Notes: generated by a model not told the origin, from the sequence alone. 64,000 bases of DNA from DATFQE01 sp963738205 (GCA_963738205.1 CAVTVQ010000006.1:992001-1056000), one strand, 5' to 3'; shown: positions 25,223 to 34,162, numbered from the stretch's first letter. Made by a program: numbers and translations.

Positions 25223-28165
25223 TTATGCGCGCCTCACCCGGCACATCGGCCACAGGTCGCACCACGTCGGGCACTCGCCGTTCTTCGGGTCGTGCCGGAC
25301 GTCGCCGGTCCGAATCCGCCCCGCCAGTTCGAGCGCGGTCTCCTTCGCGCCCTCGACCTGCGTCCAGAAGGCCTCGTCGTCCAGGTAGTCGCTGTTGACG
25401 TAGCCGGGGAGCGCGTCCGCGCGCGCGTCGGCGCGCAGCAGTCCACGCGCCTTGCGGTCGCCGGCGAGCGGCCGGTAGACGCCGCCGAGCGGCTCGATGC
25501 CGACGAGGTCGCGCAGCACGAGCATGTAGAGCGGAATCTGCAGCCGCAGCTCACGCTCGATCTCGCGCGCCGAGTGCGCGTGCTTGCCCGCCTTGTAGTC
25601 CTGGACGATCCCGCGCGCGCTGAACGGGTCGAGGTCGATGCGGTCGATCTTCCCGCTGAGGCTCAGGCCGTCGCCGAGGTCGAGCCCGCGCTGCAGCTCG
25701 GGCGCGGAACGCTCGGAGCCGAAGGAGACCTCGAAGCGGCGCGGCACCAGCGGGACCTCGGAGCGGGCCTCGTCGTGAACGACCTGCTCGAGGTCGCGCC
25801 AGAGCCCTTCGCCGAGCTCGCGGCGCTGGAGCTCGGTGGTGTCCATGCGCACGCCGGCGAGCGCCTCGTCCAGGCAAGTCCGCATGAGGCGTAGCGCGTC
25901 GTCGATCCGCTCCTCCGCCACCTGCTCGGTGCCGAGCTCCTTGGGCAGGCGCGCGTAGAAGCGGTGCAGCGCCGTGTGGGCGACCATCCCGCGGAGCTTC
26001 GCGTCGACCTCGGCGTCGATCGTCTTGGGGTCGATCACGCGGTCGATGAGCCAGGCCGACGAGCAGTCGGCGAACCGCTCCAGCTCGGTGACGTTGAACG
26101 ACGTCCTCGCACCGAGCTGCGCCAGGACGGTCGAGTGACGCAGTCGGGTGGGGCGCGTGAACGCGGCGCGAGCGCGCTCGAGGCGACGCTCCCAGCCGTT
26201 CGCGCGGGCAAGTGCCTCGGCCGTGTCGGCCGCCTCGCGGTCGGACGCGAGCAGCGCCACAGCGCGCAGCCGCTCGCGCTCGCTCGGCGCCTGCTCGAGC
26301 GGCCACGTCAGCTCGGAGAGCGCGCGCCGGCGAGTCCAGCGCGCGACGTCGTCCGGTGCGAAGACGGCCGCGACCTCCTCCCAGAACGGGCTCGGCTCGC
26401 GCGGGCTGCCTTCGTCTCCCGCGGCCTCGCGGACGAGGTAGAGGCGCCGCGTGGCCCGTGCGCAGGCGGTGTAGAACAGGTAGCGGTCGCGGCTGACCTG
26501 ATCGGGCCGCTCGAGCCGACCGCCCAGGCGGCGCCGCTCGTCGTCGTCGAGGAACGGCGAGACCTTGCCCCGCCTCGGCAGGCTCCCTTCCTCCAGTCCG
26601 AGCACGAAGACGGCTTCGAAGCGACGCGTTCGCGCCCGCAGCAGGTCGACCAGGGCCACGCAGCCGGGCTCGCCCGGCGACGCGCCGCGGACGTCGGCCT
26701 GCTCGAGTGCCGCGACGAGGTCCTCGCGCGCGAGCAGGTCGCCCGTGAGGCGCTCCCAGCCGGCCAGCTCGTCGAGCAGTCGGGCGCACGCTTCGTGGGC
26801 GCGCAGGTCGAGGCGGGCGGCCTCGCCGACCGGCGGCGAGTCGAGGCCGTGCGAGGCACGCAGCATCCCGGTCGCCAGCTCGTGGACGACCGGCAGGAAC
26901 GGGCCGTCGACGCGCAGGCGGTCGACCTGCTCGAGCGCGCCGGGGCGCAGCTCCTCCACCGTCTCCTCGACGCGTGCACGGGCCGAGATCGCCCGACCGC
27001 GGAGGCGGCCCTCGAGGAAGTCGACGTTGTAGCGCGGCACGCCGGAGTACGGCGAGCGCAGATAGGCGAACAGCTCGCCGCGGCGGTCGCCGCCGAGCCA
27101 GGCATAGCGCAGGAGTGCGAGGAGCGCATGCCCGTACGACGTGGCGCCGAACGGCAGGCGTGCCTCGAGCGCGTAGGGGATCCCGAGTGTGCCGAACGCT
27201 GTCTCGACCGGTGCGCGCCAGCGCTCGAGCGACGGGCAGACGAGGCCGATCTGCTCTGGCGCGGTTCCGGTGCGAAGGAGCTCGAGCACCTCCTCGCCGA
27301 CGAGCTCGAGCGCACCACGCACGCCGGCGCCCTCGAAGAAGCGGACTGCGCCTTCGATCGATGGCTGCTCGGACGGATGTGCGTCGTCGAACAGCGTCCG
27401 CTCGAGGTGGGCGAGCGCCGGATGCGCGACCTCTGCGTGCCGCGGCGGTAGCTCCTCGATCCGAGCGCCGGCGAGGGCGGCCAGGTCGTCCATCGTCCGG
27501 CGCAGCGACGCGAAGGCCGGCCGCGCCGGCTCGTACGGCAGCGACACGGTGACCTCGGCGCGTCCGGCGAGCGCCTCCAGCAGCGACCACTCCGCCGCCG
27601 TCAGGTCCTCGAACCCGTAGGCGAACACCGGCTCACCGCTCCACGCGGCGAGATCCGTGCCGAGCCGGTTTGCCGCCCGCGTGCGGGCCAGCTCGCGATC
27701 CGTCAGGCCAAGGCCCTCCAGCTCGGCGCGGTACGCCGTGTAGAGGCGGTCGAGGTCGCCCTGGAGCGCGCTCGGCTCGAGCAGGCCCGACTCGAGATCG
27801 CGGATCGCCTCGCGCAGCGAGTCGACGAAGCCGCGCGAGCGCGCGGAAGCGGACAGGCCGTTGAGCGACGTCGAGCCGACCGCTCGTGCGAGCACGAGCC
27901 GCGTCTGCGCGTCCGTGGCGGCAGTGCGCGCCGTCTCATCACCGGTGCCAATGCGCCGGAAGAGGTCGTCGAAGGTGCCGACGAAACCCCCGAGCAAGGC
28001 GCCGCAGCGGGCGACGAGCTCGCGCTCGACCAGGTCGACGTCCGGCCGTGTCGGCACGATGAGCACCGGCTCCGCGGGTAACGCCTTGACGTAGGCATCG
28101 AGTAGACGCCGCAACTTGCCTGCGTTCGCAGGCCCGGTGATGAGGGTGAGCCCCAACCGACCCAT
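25223..28165 (-). CDS. AddB-type nuclease subunit
   Basis: A 980-residue partner of AddA. The N-terminal helicase-like region has a P-loop remnant (GPANAGK followed by Leu rather than Ser/Thr), so ATP hydrolysis is doubtful; typical AddB traits follow (VGTFDDLFRRI, LGLEEGSLPRRG, YLFYTACARATRRL). The C-terminal PD-(D/E)XK nuclease has GIVQDYKAGK, and an iron-sulfur staple is formed by ADCSSAW and the terminal CPTWCDLWPMC. The ATG at 28165 is the first gene of the operon. A fused or AdnAB-like arrangement is excluded by the separate stop and the missing helicase motifs. Confidence 0.83.
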   Translation of the reverse strand: MGRLGLTLITGPANAGKLRRLLDAYVKALPAEPVLIVPTRPDVDLVERELVARCGALLGGFVGTFDDLFRRIGTGDETARTAATDAQTRLVLARAVGSTSLNGLSASARSRGFVDSLREAIRDLESGLLEPSALQGDLDRLYTAYRAELEGLGLTDRELARTRAANRLGTDLAAWSGEPVFAYGFEDLTAAEWSLLEALAGRAEVTVSLPYEPARPAFASLRRTMDDLAALAGARIEELPPRHAEVAHPALAHLERTLFDDAHPSEQPSIEGAVRFFEGAGVRGALELVGEEVLELLRTGTAPEQIGLVCPSLERWRAPVETAFGTLGIPYALEARLPFGATSYGHALLALLRYAWLGGDRRGELFAYLRSPYSGVPRYNVDFLEGRLRGRAISARARVEETVEELRPGALEQVDRLRVDGPFLPVVHELATGMLRASHGLDSPPVGEAARLDLRAHEACARLLDELAGWERLTGDLLAREDLVAALEQADVRGASPGEPGCVALVDLLRARTRRFEAVFVLGLEEGSLPRRGKVSPFLDDDERRRLGGRLERPDQVSRDRYLFYTACARATRRLYLVREAAGDEGSPREPSPFWEEVAAVFAPDDVARWTRRRALSELTWPLEQAPSERERLRAVALLASDREAADTAEALARANGWERRLERARAAFTRPTRLRHSTVLAQLGARTSFNVTELERFADCSSAWLIDRVIDPKTIDAEVDAKLRGMVAHTALHRFYARLPKELGTEQVAEERIDDALRLMRTCLDEALAGVRMDTTELQRRELGEGLWRDLEQVVHDEARSEVPLVPRRFEVSFGSERSAPELQRGLDLGDGLSLSGKIDRIDLDPFSARGIVQDYKAGKHAHSAREIERELRLQIPLYMLVLRDLVGIEPLGGVYRPLAGDRKARGLLRADARADALPGYVNSDYLDDEAFWTQVEGAKETALELAGRIRTGDVRHDPKNGECPTWCDLWPMCRVRRA

Positions 28166-28210
28166 CGTAGACCTGGGTCCAGACGTCGCTTGCTCGAAAG
28201 TCGGAAAGAG

Positions 28211-28242
28211 CGGGAAAGATTCAAGGCGGGCCCGAGCCCGCC
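28211..28242 (-). terminator. Terminator of the small zinc-protein gene
   Basis: A perfect 7-bp stem (GGCGGGC / GCCCGCC, loop TCGG) followed on the minus strand by TTGAATCTTT, 6 nt after the stop at 28248. Confidence 0.65.
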
Positions 28243-28247
28243 CCGAT

Positions 28248-28445
28248 CTAGGCGGTGACGGACTTGGGCCGGCGCCCTCGTCGCGCGGTCGCGCGGCCGG
28301 GCATCTCGCCGGCGCAGTTGTCGCAGAGATCCGCCTGTTTCGCTCCGCGGCGCGCGTCCGAATAGGTCAGGCGTAGCGTGGCGCCCTTGCCCTCGCCGAC
28401 TTCCTTGTTGCAGTTATCGCACACGAGCACGGTCTTACGGGCCAA
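28248..28445 (-). CDS. Small zinc-binding protein with basic tail
   Basis: A 65-residue protein with two CDNC knuckles (CDNCNKEVG at residues 9-17 and CDNCAGEM near 43) forming a probable four-Cys zinc site, and a basic C-terminal tail (RGRRPKSV) resembling an AT-hook. That suggests nucleic-acid binding, but no known family was recognised. The TTG at 28445 is chosen because AGGAGG lies 8 nt before it and the conserved start ARKTVLVCDNC follows; upstream in-frame codons look non-coding. It is monocistronic and lies between addB and topoisomerase IB. Confidence 0.7.
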   Translation of the reverse strand: MARKTVLVCDNCNKEVGEGKGATLRLTYSDARRGAKQADLCDNCAGEMPGRATARRGRRPKSVTA

Positions 28446-28506
28446 GTCTGTTCCTCCTGTGAGCGGCCGGCTTTGCGCAAGCCTAACCACAAAGAGCGGT
28501 GAATAT

Positions 28507-29520
28507 CTAGGCCGCCGCGCGGGCCTGCCGAATTCGCCACGAACGGAGCAGCGCGAGCAAGGCTCGCTCTTCTCGGTCGAGGCCGATATCGCGCGCGCCG
28601 ATCACACGCAAATGGCGGGGACGAAAATCGTCGATGGTTCGGCCGTCCAGGTACTGCTCGACGACGGCCGGACTGACGTACGACGCTCGTGTCACGGCGG
28701 GCGTGTTGCCGAGCCGCTCCGCCACCTGACGCATCACCGCGGTCACCGCGCGCTTCTGCTCCCTCTCCCCTGCCGGCAGCCCTCGCTCGGCGAACGCAAT
28801 CGCAGCCAGCAGCGTGCCGCCCCAGGTCCGAAAGTCCTTCGCGCTGAACTCCTCGCCCAGGTAGATCTGGATGTAGTCGTTCACGCGCTTCGACGTCAGG
28901 TTGTAAAGGTCGCCTTCCCACTCGTACCTGAAGAGCCGCCGTCCACCCTTCAGCGCGAGCAGTTCCTTGATCGCCTCGGCGAGCTCCGCGTCGACGATCT
29001 GGGTGCGGACCCAAATCCGCTGCTTGCCGCGAAAGCGGAAGGTGATCCGGCTGCCGCGTACCGACAGATGAGTCTTGTTCAGGGTGGTGATTCCATAGGT
29101 GCGCGATTCGCGCGCGTAGCGCTCCGAGCCGACGCGGAACCAACCGAGATTCATCAGCCGAACCGCGACCGCACTGACCCGTTCACGGTCCCGCGGGTCC
29201 TCTTTCATGTGCTCGGCCATCGAGGCGCGTAGATCGGGCAACCGCTCCGCGAAGCGGATCAGGCTGTCGTATTTCTCCTGCTCCTGCTGAGCTCGGAATT
29301 CCGGGTGGTAGAGGTATTGCCGACGCCCGGCGGCGTCGACTCCGGTCGCCTGCAGGCGGGCGCCGGGGCGCGGCGAGATCCGTACGTCGCGCCAGGCAGG
29401 AGGGATCGCGAGCGCCTCGATCCGCTCGATCTTCGCGGGATCGCTGATGCGCTTCCCACGCGCGTCGACGTAGCGGAAGCGACGTCGCCCTTCCCTCCTC
29501 CAACCACCCTTGATGGCCAT
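28507..29520 (-). CDS. DNA topoisomerase IB (poxvirus/eukaryotic type)
   Basis: A 337-residue enzyme that relaxes supercoils by a 3'-phosphotyrosine bond. The N-terminal cap domain contains GRRFRYVDARGKRISD and IPPAW.DV.I.P; the catalytic domain has VRLMNLGWFRVGSERYA, LTSKRVNDYI, KDFRTWGGT and the active Tyr in RASYVSPAVV. Length matches the short bacterial versions. The ATG at 29520 has GGGGAGG 11 nt upstream; an in-frame ATG at 29565 is less likely because it would precede the divergent promoter. It is divergent from the dehydrogenase at 29564. Confidence 0.92.
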   Translation of the reverse strand: MAIKGGWRREGRRRFRYVDARGKRISDPAKIERIEALAIPPAWRDVRISPRPGARLQATGVDAAGRRQYLYHPEFRAQQEQEKYDSLIRFAERLPDLRASMAEHMKEDPRDRERVSAVAVRLMNLGWFRVGSERYARESRTYGITTLNKTHLSVRGSRITFRFRGKQRIWVRTQIVDAELAEAIKELLALKGGRRLFRYEWEGDLYNLTSKRVNDYIQIYLGEEFSAKDFRTWGGTLLAAIAFAERGLPAGEREQKRAVTAVMRQVAERLGNTPAVTRASYVSPAVVEQYLDGRTIDDFRPRHLRVIGARDIGLDREERALLALLRSWRIRQARAAA

Positions 29521-29550
29521 CGAAGAGCATCCTCCCCGCACGCCCATGGC

Positions 29551-29556
29551 GATAAT
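29551..29556 (+). promoter_or_regulatory. -10 box for leaderless isocitrate-dehydrogenase-like gene
   Basis: GATAAT, 7 nt before the ATG at 29564, with no Shine-Dalgarno between. On the opposite strand the same bases read ATTATC and could serve the divergent topoisomerase gene. Confidence 0.5.
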
Positions 29557-29563
29557 CTCCGCC

Positions 29564-30634
29564 ATGGCAAGCCAGACGATCGCTGTGCTCGAGGGAGACG
29601 AGACCGGCCAGGAACTCCTAGAGGAGGCGTTGCGGACACTCCACCCGGAGGTGATCGGCGTCGACCTCGAGCTCGACCGCTACGACCTGTCGCTCGAGAA
29701 CCGTCGGGCGACGAAGAACGCGGTCGTGTCCGAGGCGGCCGCGGCGATCCGCGAGCACGGCCTCGGCCTGAAGGCCGCGACCATCACACCGGAGACACGG
29801 GGCGACGTCGGCTCGCCGAACCGGATCCTGCGCGAGGAGATCAACGGCAAGGTGATCGTGCGGACCGGCCGGCGGATCCCGGGCGTGATGCCGCTGGCCG
29901 GAGTGCACGCGCCCATTTCCGTCGTCCGCATGGCGGTCGGCGACGCGTACGGCGCGAAGGAGTGGCGCGAAGGCGAAGGCGAGTCCGAGGTCGCGTACCG
30001 CACCGAGCGGATCGAGCGCGACATCTGCCACGCCGTGTCCGAGTACGCGTTCCGGCTCGCCGAGCGGAGCAGCGCCACGGTCTTCGGCGGCCCCAAGTAC
30101 ACGGTCAGCCCGACCTACGAGGGCATGCTCAAGGAGGAGATGGACGCGGCCGCCGCGCGCCATCCAGACGTGCCCTACCGGCCGCAGCTGATCGACGCGA
30201 CGTTCGCGCTCGTCCTGAACTCCGGCGGCTCGCCGCTGGTCATCCCCGCGCTGAACCGCGACGGCGACATCCTTTCCGACCTCGTGCTGCCGCTGTTCGG
30301 CTCGATCGCAGGCGCCGAGTCGCTGCTGATCGCCTTCGACGACGACTACGTGCCAACGGCGGTGATGGCCGAGGCGGCCCACGGCACCGCACCCGCGCTG
30401 CTGGGCAAGGACGTTGCCAACCCGCTCGCGATGATCCTGGCCGGCGCCTCGCTGCTCGCGCACGCAGGCGACGAGTACCACGCGGCCGCGCGGGCGCTGC
30501 GGGAGGGTGCGCTGGAGACGGTGGCCGAAGGCGTGCGCACCGCCGACCTCGGCGGCCACGCGGGCACGAGCGAGTTCACCGACGAGGTGATCCGCCGCGT
30601 GCGCTCGAAGCTCGAGGTCTGGTCGGCGCTCTAG
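29564..30634 (+). CDS. Isocitrate/isopropylmalate dehydrogenase family protein
   Basis: A 356-residue beta-decarboxylating dehydrogenase. The N terminus (IAVLEGDETGQELLEEAL) matches the G.DG.G start of the family; the metal/substrate site is in NRDGDILSDL and the NAD site in AHGTAPALLGKDVANPLAMIL. Substrate could be isocitrate, isopropylmalate or homoisocitrate; sequence alone does not decide. Absence of leu genes nearby slightly favours isocitrate. The ATG at 29564 is the one that gives the expected first beta strand. The stop overlaps the convergent epimerase by 4 nt. Confidence 0.85.
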   Translation: MASQTIAVLEGDETGQELLEEALRTLHPEVIGVDLELDRYDLSLENRRATKNAVVSEAAAAIREHGLGLKAATITPETRGDVGSPNRILREEINGKVIVRTGRRIPGVMPLAGVHAPISVVRMAVGDAYGAKEWREGEGESEVAYRTERIERDICHAVSEYAFRLAERSSATVFGGPKYTVSPTYEGMLKEEMDAAAARHPDVPYRPQLIDATFALVLNSGGSPLVIPALNRDGDILSDLVLPLFGSIAGAESLLIAFDDDYVPTAVMAEAAHGTAPALLGKDVANPLAMILAGASLLAHAGDEYHAAARALREGALETVAEGVRTADLGGHAGTSEFTDEVIRRVRSKLEVWSAL

Positions 30635-31470
30635 GACACGTCGAGGTGGTCGCGCCAGGAGTAGCCCGGGGAGTACCCGAGCATCGTCCGCGCCTTCTCG
30701 CTGGAGAGCAGCGAGTCGTAGTCCCCACCCGTCGGCCGGTACGGGACGTCCGGATACACCTCCGCCATCAACTCGCGGCTCGGCCGGTTCATCACCGTGT
30801 CCGCTGCGGCGATGATGAAATGCTCGGCGCCGGTCACATCGCGGTCGAGAGCAAGCGCGCAGCTCAGAGCGACGTCGCGCGCATCGACGTAACCCCACAG
30901 GTTCCACCGGCGTAGACGCGCGTCCCCCCAGAACGACGGGAAGCGTTCGTACTCGTCCGGCTCCATGATGTTCGAGAAACGCAGCCCCACGTAGGGCGTG
31001 CCCGTCCAGCGATTCACCTGACGGGCGAGCTCCTCGGAAAGGAGCTTCGCGGCCGCGTAGCTCGACTCCGGATAGGGCGGGTGGTCCTCGTCGATCGGAG
31101 CGTACGCAGGCTGCTCGCGGTCGAACGGCAGTCCGAGGATCGTCTCGCTCGACGCCCAGACGATGCGGCCGAGACCCAGGAGGCGCGCCGCCTCGAAGAC
31201 GTTGTACGTGCTCAGCATGTTCGTGCGGAAGGTGGCCTCCTCGGTCGCGATCCCGCTCGCCGGTATCGCGGCGAGGTGGACGACCGCATCGACGCCGGCG
31301 AGAGACTCGGCCGTCTGGCCGAACTCGGTCAGGTCGACGCGCAGGAAGGACGAGAGCGGCTCCCGCGGCGGCACGAGATCGATGCCGAGGACGTCGTGGT
31401 CGCGCTCGAGCAGGCCGCCCACCACGGCTCGGCCCGCCTTCCCGCTTGCGCCGGTCACCACGACTTTCAT
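30631..31470 (-). CDS. NAD-dependent epimerase/dehydratase (SDR)
   Basis: A 279-residue short-chain dehydrogenase. The dinucleotide loop is VTGASGKAGRAV at residues 4-15, the catalytic set is Ser in WASSETILG and YAAAK (YPESSYAAAKLL). Closest in style to uronate dehydrogenases and UDP-sugar epimerase-like proteins of about 270 residues; activity is not determined. The ATG at 31470 has a TATCGT box 10 nt upstream. It is divergent from the sulfate transporter operon. Confidence 0.85.
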   Translation of the reverse strand: MKVVVTGASGKAGRAVVGGLLERDHDVLGIDLVPPREPLSSFLRVDLTEFGQTAESLAGVDAVVHLAAIPASGIATEEATFRTNMLSTYNVFEAARLLGLGRIVWASSETILGLPFDREQPAYAPIDEDHPPYPESSYAAAKLLSEELARQVNRWTGTPYVGLRFSNIMEPDEYERFPSFWGDARLRRWNLWGYVDARDVALSCALALDRDVTGAEHFIIAAADTVMNRPSRELMAEVYPDVPYRPTGGDYDSLLSSEKARTMLGYSPGYSWRDHLDVS

Positions 31471-31514
31471 CGCCGGAGGGACGATAAATCAGTCGGGGGG
31501 CTGACGGATCCTGT

Positions 31515-31541
31515 TTGACGCCGTCCGCCTGAAGGTATAAA
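31515..31541 (+). promoter_or_regulatory. Candidate promoter of the sulfate transporter operon
   Basis: TTGACG (31515-31520) and TATAAA (31536-31541) are separated by 15 bp, shorter than the usual 16-18. It is the most sigma-70-like pair seen in the window and lies just upstream of the lipoprotein gene. Confidence 0.5.
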
Positions 31542-31558
31542 CGTTCCCGATCCCTCGG

Positions 31559-32557
31559 ATTAACCCTTCCTATCTTGCGCTGGTCCTGACGGCGCTGCTC
31601 GCCGGCTGTGGCGGCAGCGACTCGACCTCCGACAGCGGTGGTCCGGGCGAGTCTGCGCGGCTGACACTCGTCGCGTACTCCACGCCGCGCGAGGTCTACG
31701 AGACGCTGATCCCGATGTACACGAAGGGCGACCGGGGCGGCGTCTCGTTCGACCAGTCCTACGCGGCGTCGGGGGAGCAGAGCCGCGCCGTCGAGTCGGG
31801 CCTCCCGGCCGACGTCGTCGCCTTCTCGCTCGCGCCCGACATCACGCGGCTCGTAGAGGCCGACCTCGTCTCTCCCGACTGGGCGAAGGACGAGCACAAG
31901 GGCATGGTCAGCAACTCCGTCGTCGTCCTCGCCGTGCGCAAGGGCAACCCAAAGGGGATCAAAGACTGGAACGACCTCGTCCGCGACGACGTCGAGGTGA
32001 TCACGCCGAACCCGTTCACCTCGGGCGGGGCGCGCTGGAACGTCATGGCCGGTTACGGCGCGCAGCTCCGCCAAGGCCACTCGAAGGAGGAGGCGGTCGA
32101 GTACCTGCGCAAGCTCTTCCACAACGTCCCGGTCCAGGACAAGAGCGCCCGCGAGTCGCTCCAGACCTTCGCCGGCGGCAAGGGCGACGTCCTGATCGCC
32201 TACGAGAACGAGGCGATCACCGCGCAGCAGAAGGGCGAGGAGCTCGACTACGTCATCCCCGATCAGACGATCCTGATCGAGAACCCGATCGCCGTCGTGA
32301 CCGAGTCGAAGCACCCCGACGAGGCGCAGGCCTTCGTCGACTTCACCCGCACCGAGCGGGCGCAGGAGGTCTTCGCCGAGAAGGGCTACCGCTCGATCCT
32401 GCCTGAGCTCGTCGACGCGAAGCGGTACCCGAAGCCGAAGACGCTCTTCACGATCGCCGACCTCGGCGGCTGGGACCAGGTGATGAAGACCTTCTTCGAC
32501 CGTGACGACGGGATCATGGCCGACATCGAACGCGACCTCGGAGCGCCGCTCGAGTGA
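31559..32557 (+). CDS. Sulfate ABC transporter substrate-binding lipoprotein
   Basis: A periplasmic-type sulfate/thiosulfate binding protein. A lipobox (LLAGC) precedes the mature chain, then ARLTLVAYSTPREVYETLIP, FDQSYAASGEQSRAV and LPADVVAFSLAPDITRL are typical of the family, as is NPFTSGGARWNVMAGYGA. No ATG, GTG or TTG lies between the in-frame TAA at about 31538 and the lipobox; an ATT at 31559 is the best placed start, while the first ATG (31715) would remove the signal. The start is therefore uncertain. Heads an operon with two permeases and an ATPase. Confidence 0.85.
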   Translation: MNPSYLALVLTALLAGCGGSDSTSDSGGPGESARLTLVAYSTPREVYETLIPMYTKGDRGGVSFDQSYAASGEQSRAVESGLPADVVAFSLAPDITRLVEADLVSPDWAKDEHKGMVSNSVVVLAVRKGNPKGIKDWNDLVRDDVEVITPNPFTSGGARWNVMAGYGAQLRQGHSKEEAVEYLRKLFHNVPVQDKSARESLQTFAGGKGDVLIAYENEAITAQQKGEELDYVIPDQTILIENPIAVVTESKHPDEAQAFVDFTRTERAQEVFAEKGYRSILPELVDAKRYPKPKTLFTIADLGGWDQVMKTFFDRDDGIMADIERDLGAPLE

Positions 32558-33378
32558 GCGTCGCGGCTTCGACATCGCGCTCGGCACCGCGAGTCCGCCG
32601 CGGCGGCGGTGGACTGTCCGTCGGCCTCTCCACGGCCTACCTGAGCCTGATCGTGCTGCTGCCGCTCGCGGCGCTCACGTGGCGCTCCACCGAGGGCGGC
32701 TGGGACACGTTCTGGAATGCGGTGACGAACCCGCAGGCCGTGGCGGCGCTCAAGGTCACGCTCGGGCTGTCGCTCGCGGTGGTGGCGATCAACGCGGTGA
32801 TCGGGACGGTGATCGCCTGGGTGCTCGTCCGTGACTCGTTCCCGGGTAAGTCGCTGCTCAACGCGGTCATCGACCTGCCGTTCGCGCTGCCGACGATCGT
32901 CGCCGGCCTCACGTTGCTCGCCCTCTACGGGCCGCGCGGCCCGCTCGGCGTCAACATCGCGTACACGCGGGCTGCCGTGCTCGTGGCGCTGCTGTTCGTG
33001 ACGCTGCCGTTCGTCGTCCGCACCGTGCAGCCGGTGCTGATCGAGCTCGACCGCGAGATGGAGGAGGCGGCCGCCTCACTCGGCGCCGGGCGCGCCGCCG
33101 TCTTCGCCCGGATCATCTTCCCGAACCTGTTCCCGGCGATCCTCTCGGGGGTCGCGCTGGCCTTCGCCCGCGCGGTCGGCGAGTTCGGTGCCGTCGTCCT
33201 GATCTCCGGGAACATCCCGTTCGACACCGAGGTGTCGTCGGTCTACATCTTCGGCCAGATCGAGAGCGACAACGTCACGGGAGCGGCGGCCGTCTCGGTC
33301 GTCCTGCTGGCGATCTCCTTCGTGGCGTTGCTGGGAATCGGCGGAATCAGGCGCTGGGCGACGAGGCACGATGGGTAA
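32554..33378 (+). CDS. cysT: Sulfate ABC transporter permease CysT
   Basis: A 274-residue inner-membrane permease with six hydrophobic segments. The BPD transporter EAA loop is present (EEAAASLGAGRAAVFARIIFP), and GEFGAVVLISGNIPFDTEV is characteristic of the CysT/CysU side. The GTG at 32554 overlaps the preceding stop as GTGA, so translation is coupled to the binding protein. Partners with CysW to form the sulfate channel. Confidence 0.93.
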   Translation: MSVAASTSRSAPRVRRGGGGLSVGLSTAYLSLIVLLPLAALTWRSTEGGWDTFWNAVTNPQAVAALKVTLGLSLAVVAINAVIGTVIAWVLVRDSFPGKSLLNAVIDLPFALPTIVAGLTLLALYGPRGPLGVNIAYTRAAVLVALLFVTLPFVVRTVQPVLIELDREMEEAAASLGAGRAAVFARIIFPNLFPAILSGVALAFARAVGEFGAVVLISGNIPFDTEVSSVYIFGQIESDNVTGAAAVSVVLLAISFVALLGIGGIRRWATRHDG

Positions 33379-34162
33379 GTACGTCCTCCGTTTCGTCGCG
33401 GTCGGGTACGTGAGCGCGCTGCTGCTGATCCCGCTCGCGATCGTGTTCAAGCGCGCCTTCGGGGACGGGTTCGGGGCGGCGTGGGACGCCGTCACCACGC
33501 CGGCGGCGCTGCACGCCTTCTGGCTGACGCTGCTGATCGCCGCCGTCGCGGTGCCCGCCAACACCGTGTTCGGGATCCTCTGTGCGCTGGCGATCGTGCG
33601 TCGCCGGTTCCGGGGCCACGGCCTCGTGAACAGCGCAGTCGACCTGCCGCTGGCGCTCTCGCCCGTCGTCGTCGGGCTGGCACTGCTGCTCCTCTACGGC
33701 CGCGAGGGGTGGTTCGGCGGCTGGCTGCTCGACCACGGCTACCGGGTGATCTTCGCGCTGCCGTCGATGATCCTCGCGACCATCTTCGTCTCGCTGCCGT
33801 TCGTGGTCCGCGAGGTCGTGCCCGTGCTGCGCGAGATCGGCGACGAGCAGGAGCAGGCGGCCTCCACGCTCGGCGCCTCCTCCTGGCAGACGTTCTGGCG
33901 CGTGACGCTGCCCGCGATCCGCTGGGGCGTCGCCTACGGCGTCGTGCTGACGACCGCCCGCGCGCTCGGTGAGTTCGGCGCCGTCAGCGTCGTCTCCGGC
34001 CGCATCGCAGGCCGCACGGAGACGCTCACGACCCACGTCGGCGAACGTTTCGAGGCGTTCGACCTCGTCGGTGCGTACGCAGCCTCGGTCGTGCTGGCGC
34101 TGCTGGCGATGTCCACCCTGCTGTTGCTGACCGTGTTCCAGCGAAGAGAGGAGAACGTCTGA
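33371..34162 (+). CDS. cysW: Sulfate ABC transporter permease CysW
   Basis: A 263-residue permease, the second half of the sulfate channel. Six hydrophobic helices, the EAA loop (EQEQAASTLGASSWQTFWRVTLP) and the CysW-type GEFGAVSVVSGRIAGRTETL are all present. Its ATG at 33371 lies 8 nt inside the end of cysT, and its stop shares one base with the ATG of the ATPase gene, so the operon is tightly coupled. Confidence 0.93.
   Translation: MGKYVLRFVAVGYVSALLLIPLAIVFKRAFGDGFGAAWDAVTTPAALHAFWLTLLIAAVAVPANTVFGILCALAIVRRRFRGHGLVNSAVDLPLALSPVVVGLALLLLYGREGWFGGWLLDHGYRVIFALPSMILATIFVSLPFVVREVVPVLREIGDEQEQAASTLGASSWQTFWRVTLPAIRWGVAYGVVLTTARALGEFGAVSVVSGRIAGRTETLTTHVGERFEAFDLVGAYAASVVLALLAMSTLLLLTVFQRREENV

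Noticed and set aside
22238..25894. 1218-residue open frame on the plus strand opposite addA/addB
   Set aside because: It is the Arg/Glu/Leu-rich complement of the third codon positions of addA; no domain, and helicase motifs on the minus strand are unambiguous.
29618..32587. 989-residue minus-strand frame across the dehydrogenase, epimerase and sulfate-binding genes
   Set aside because: Low-complexity antisense reading of well-defined plus-strand genes, and out of frame with the real epimerase.
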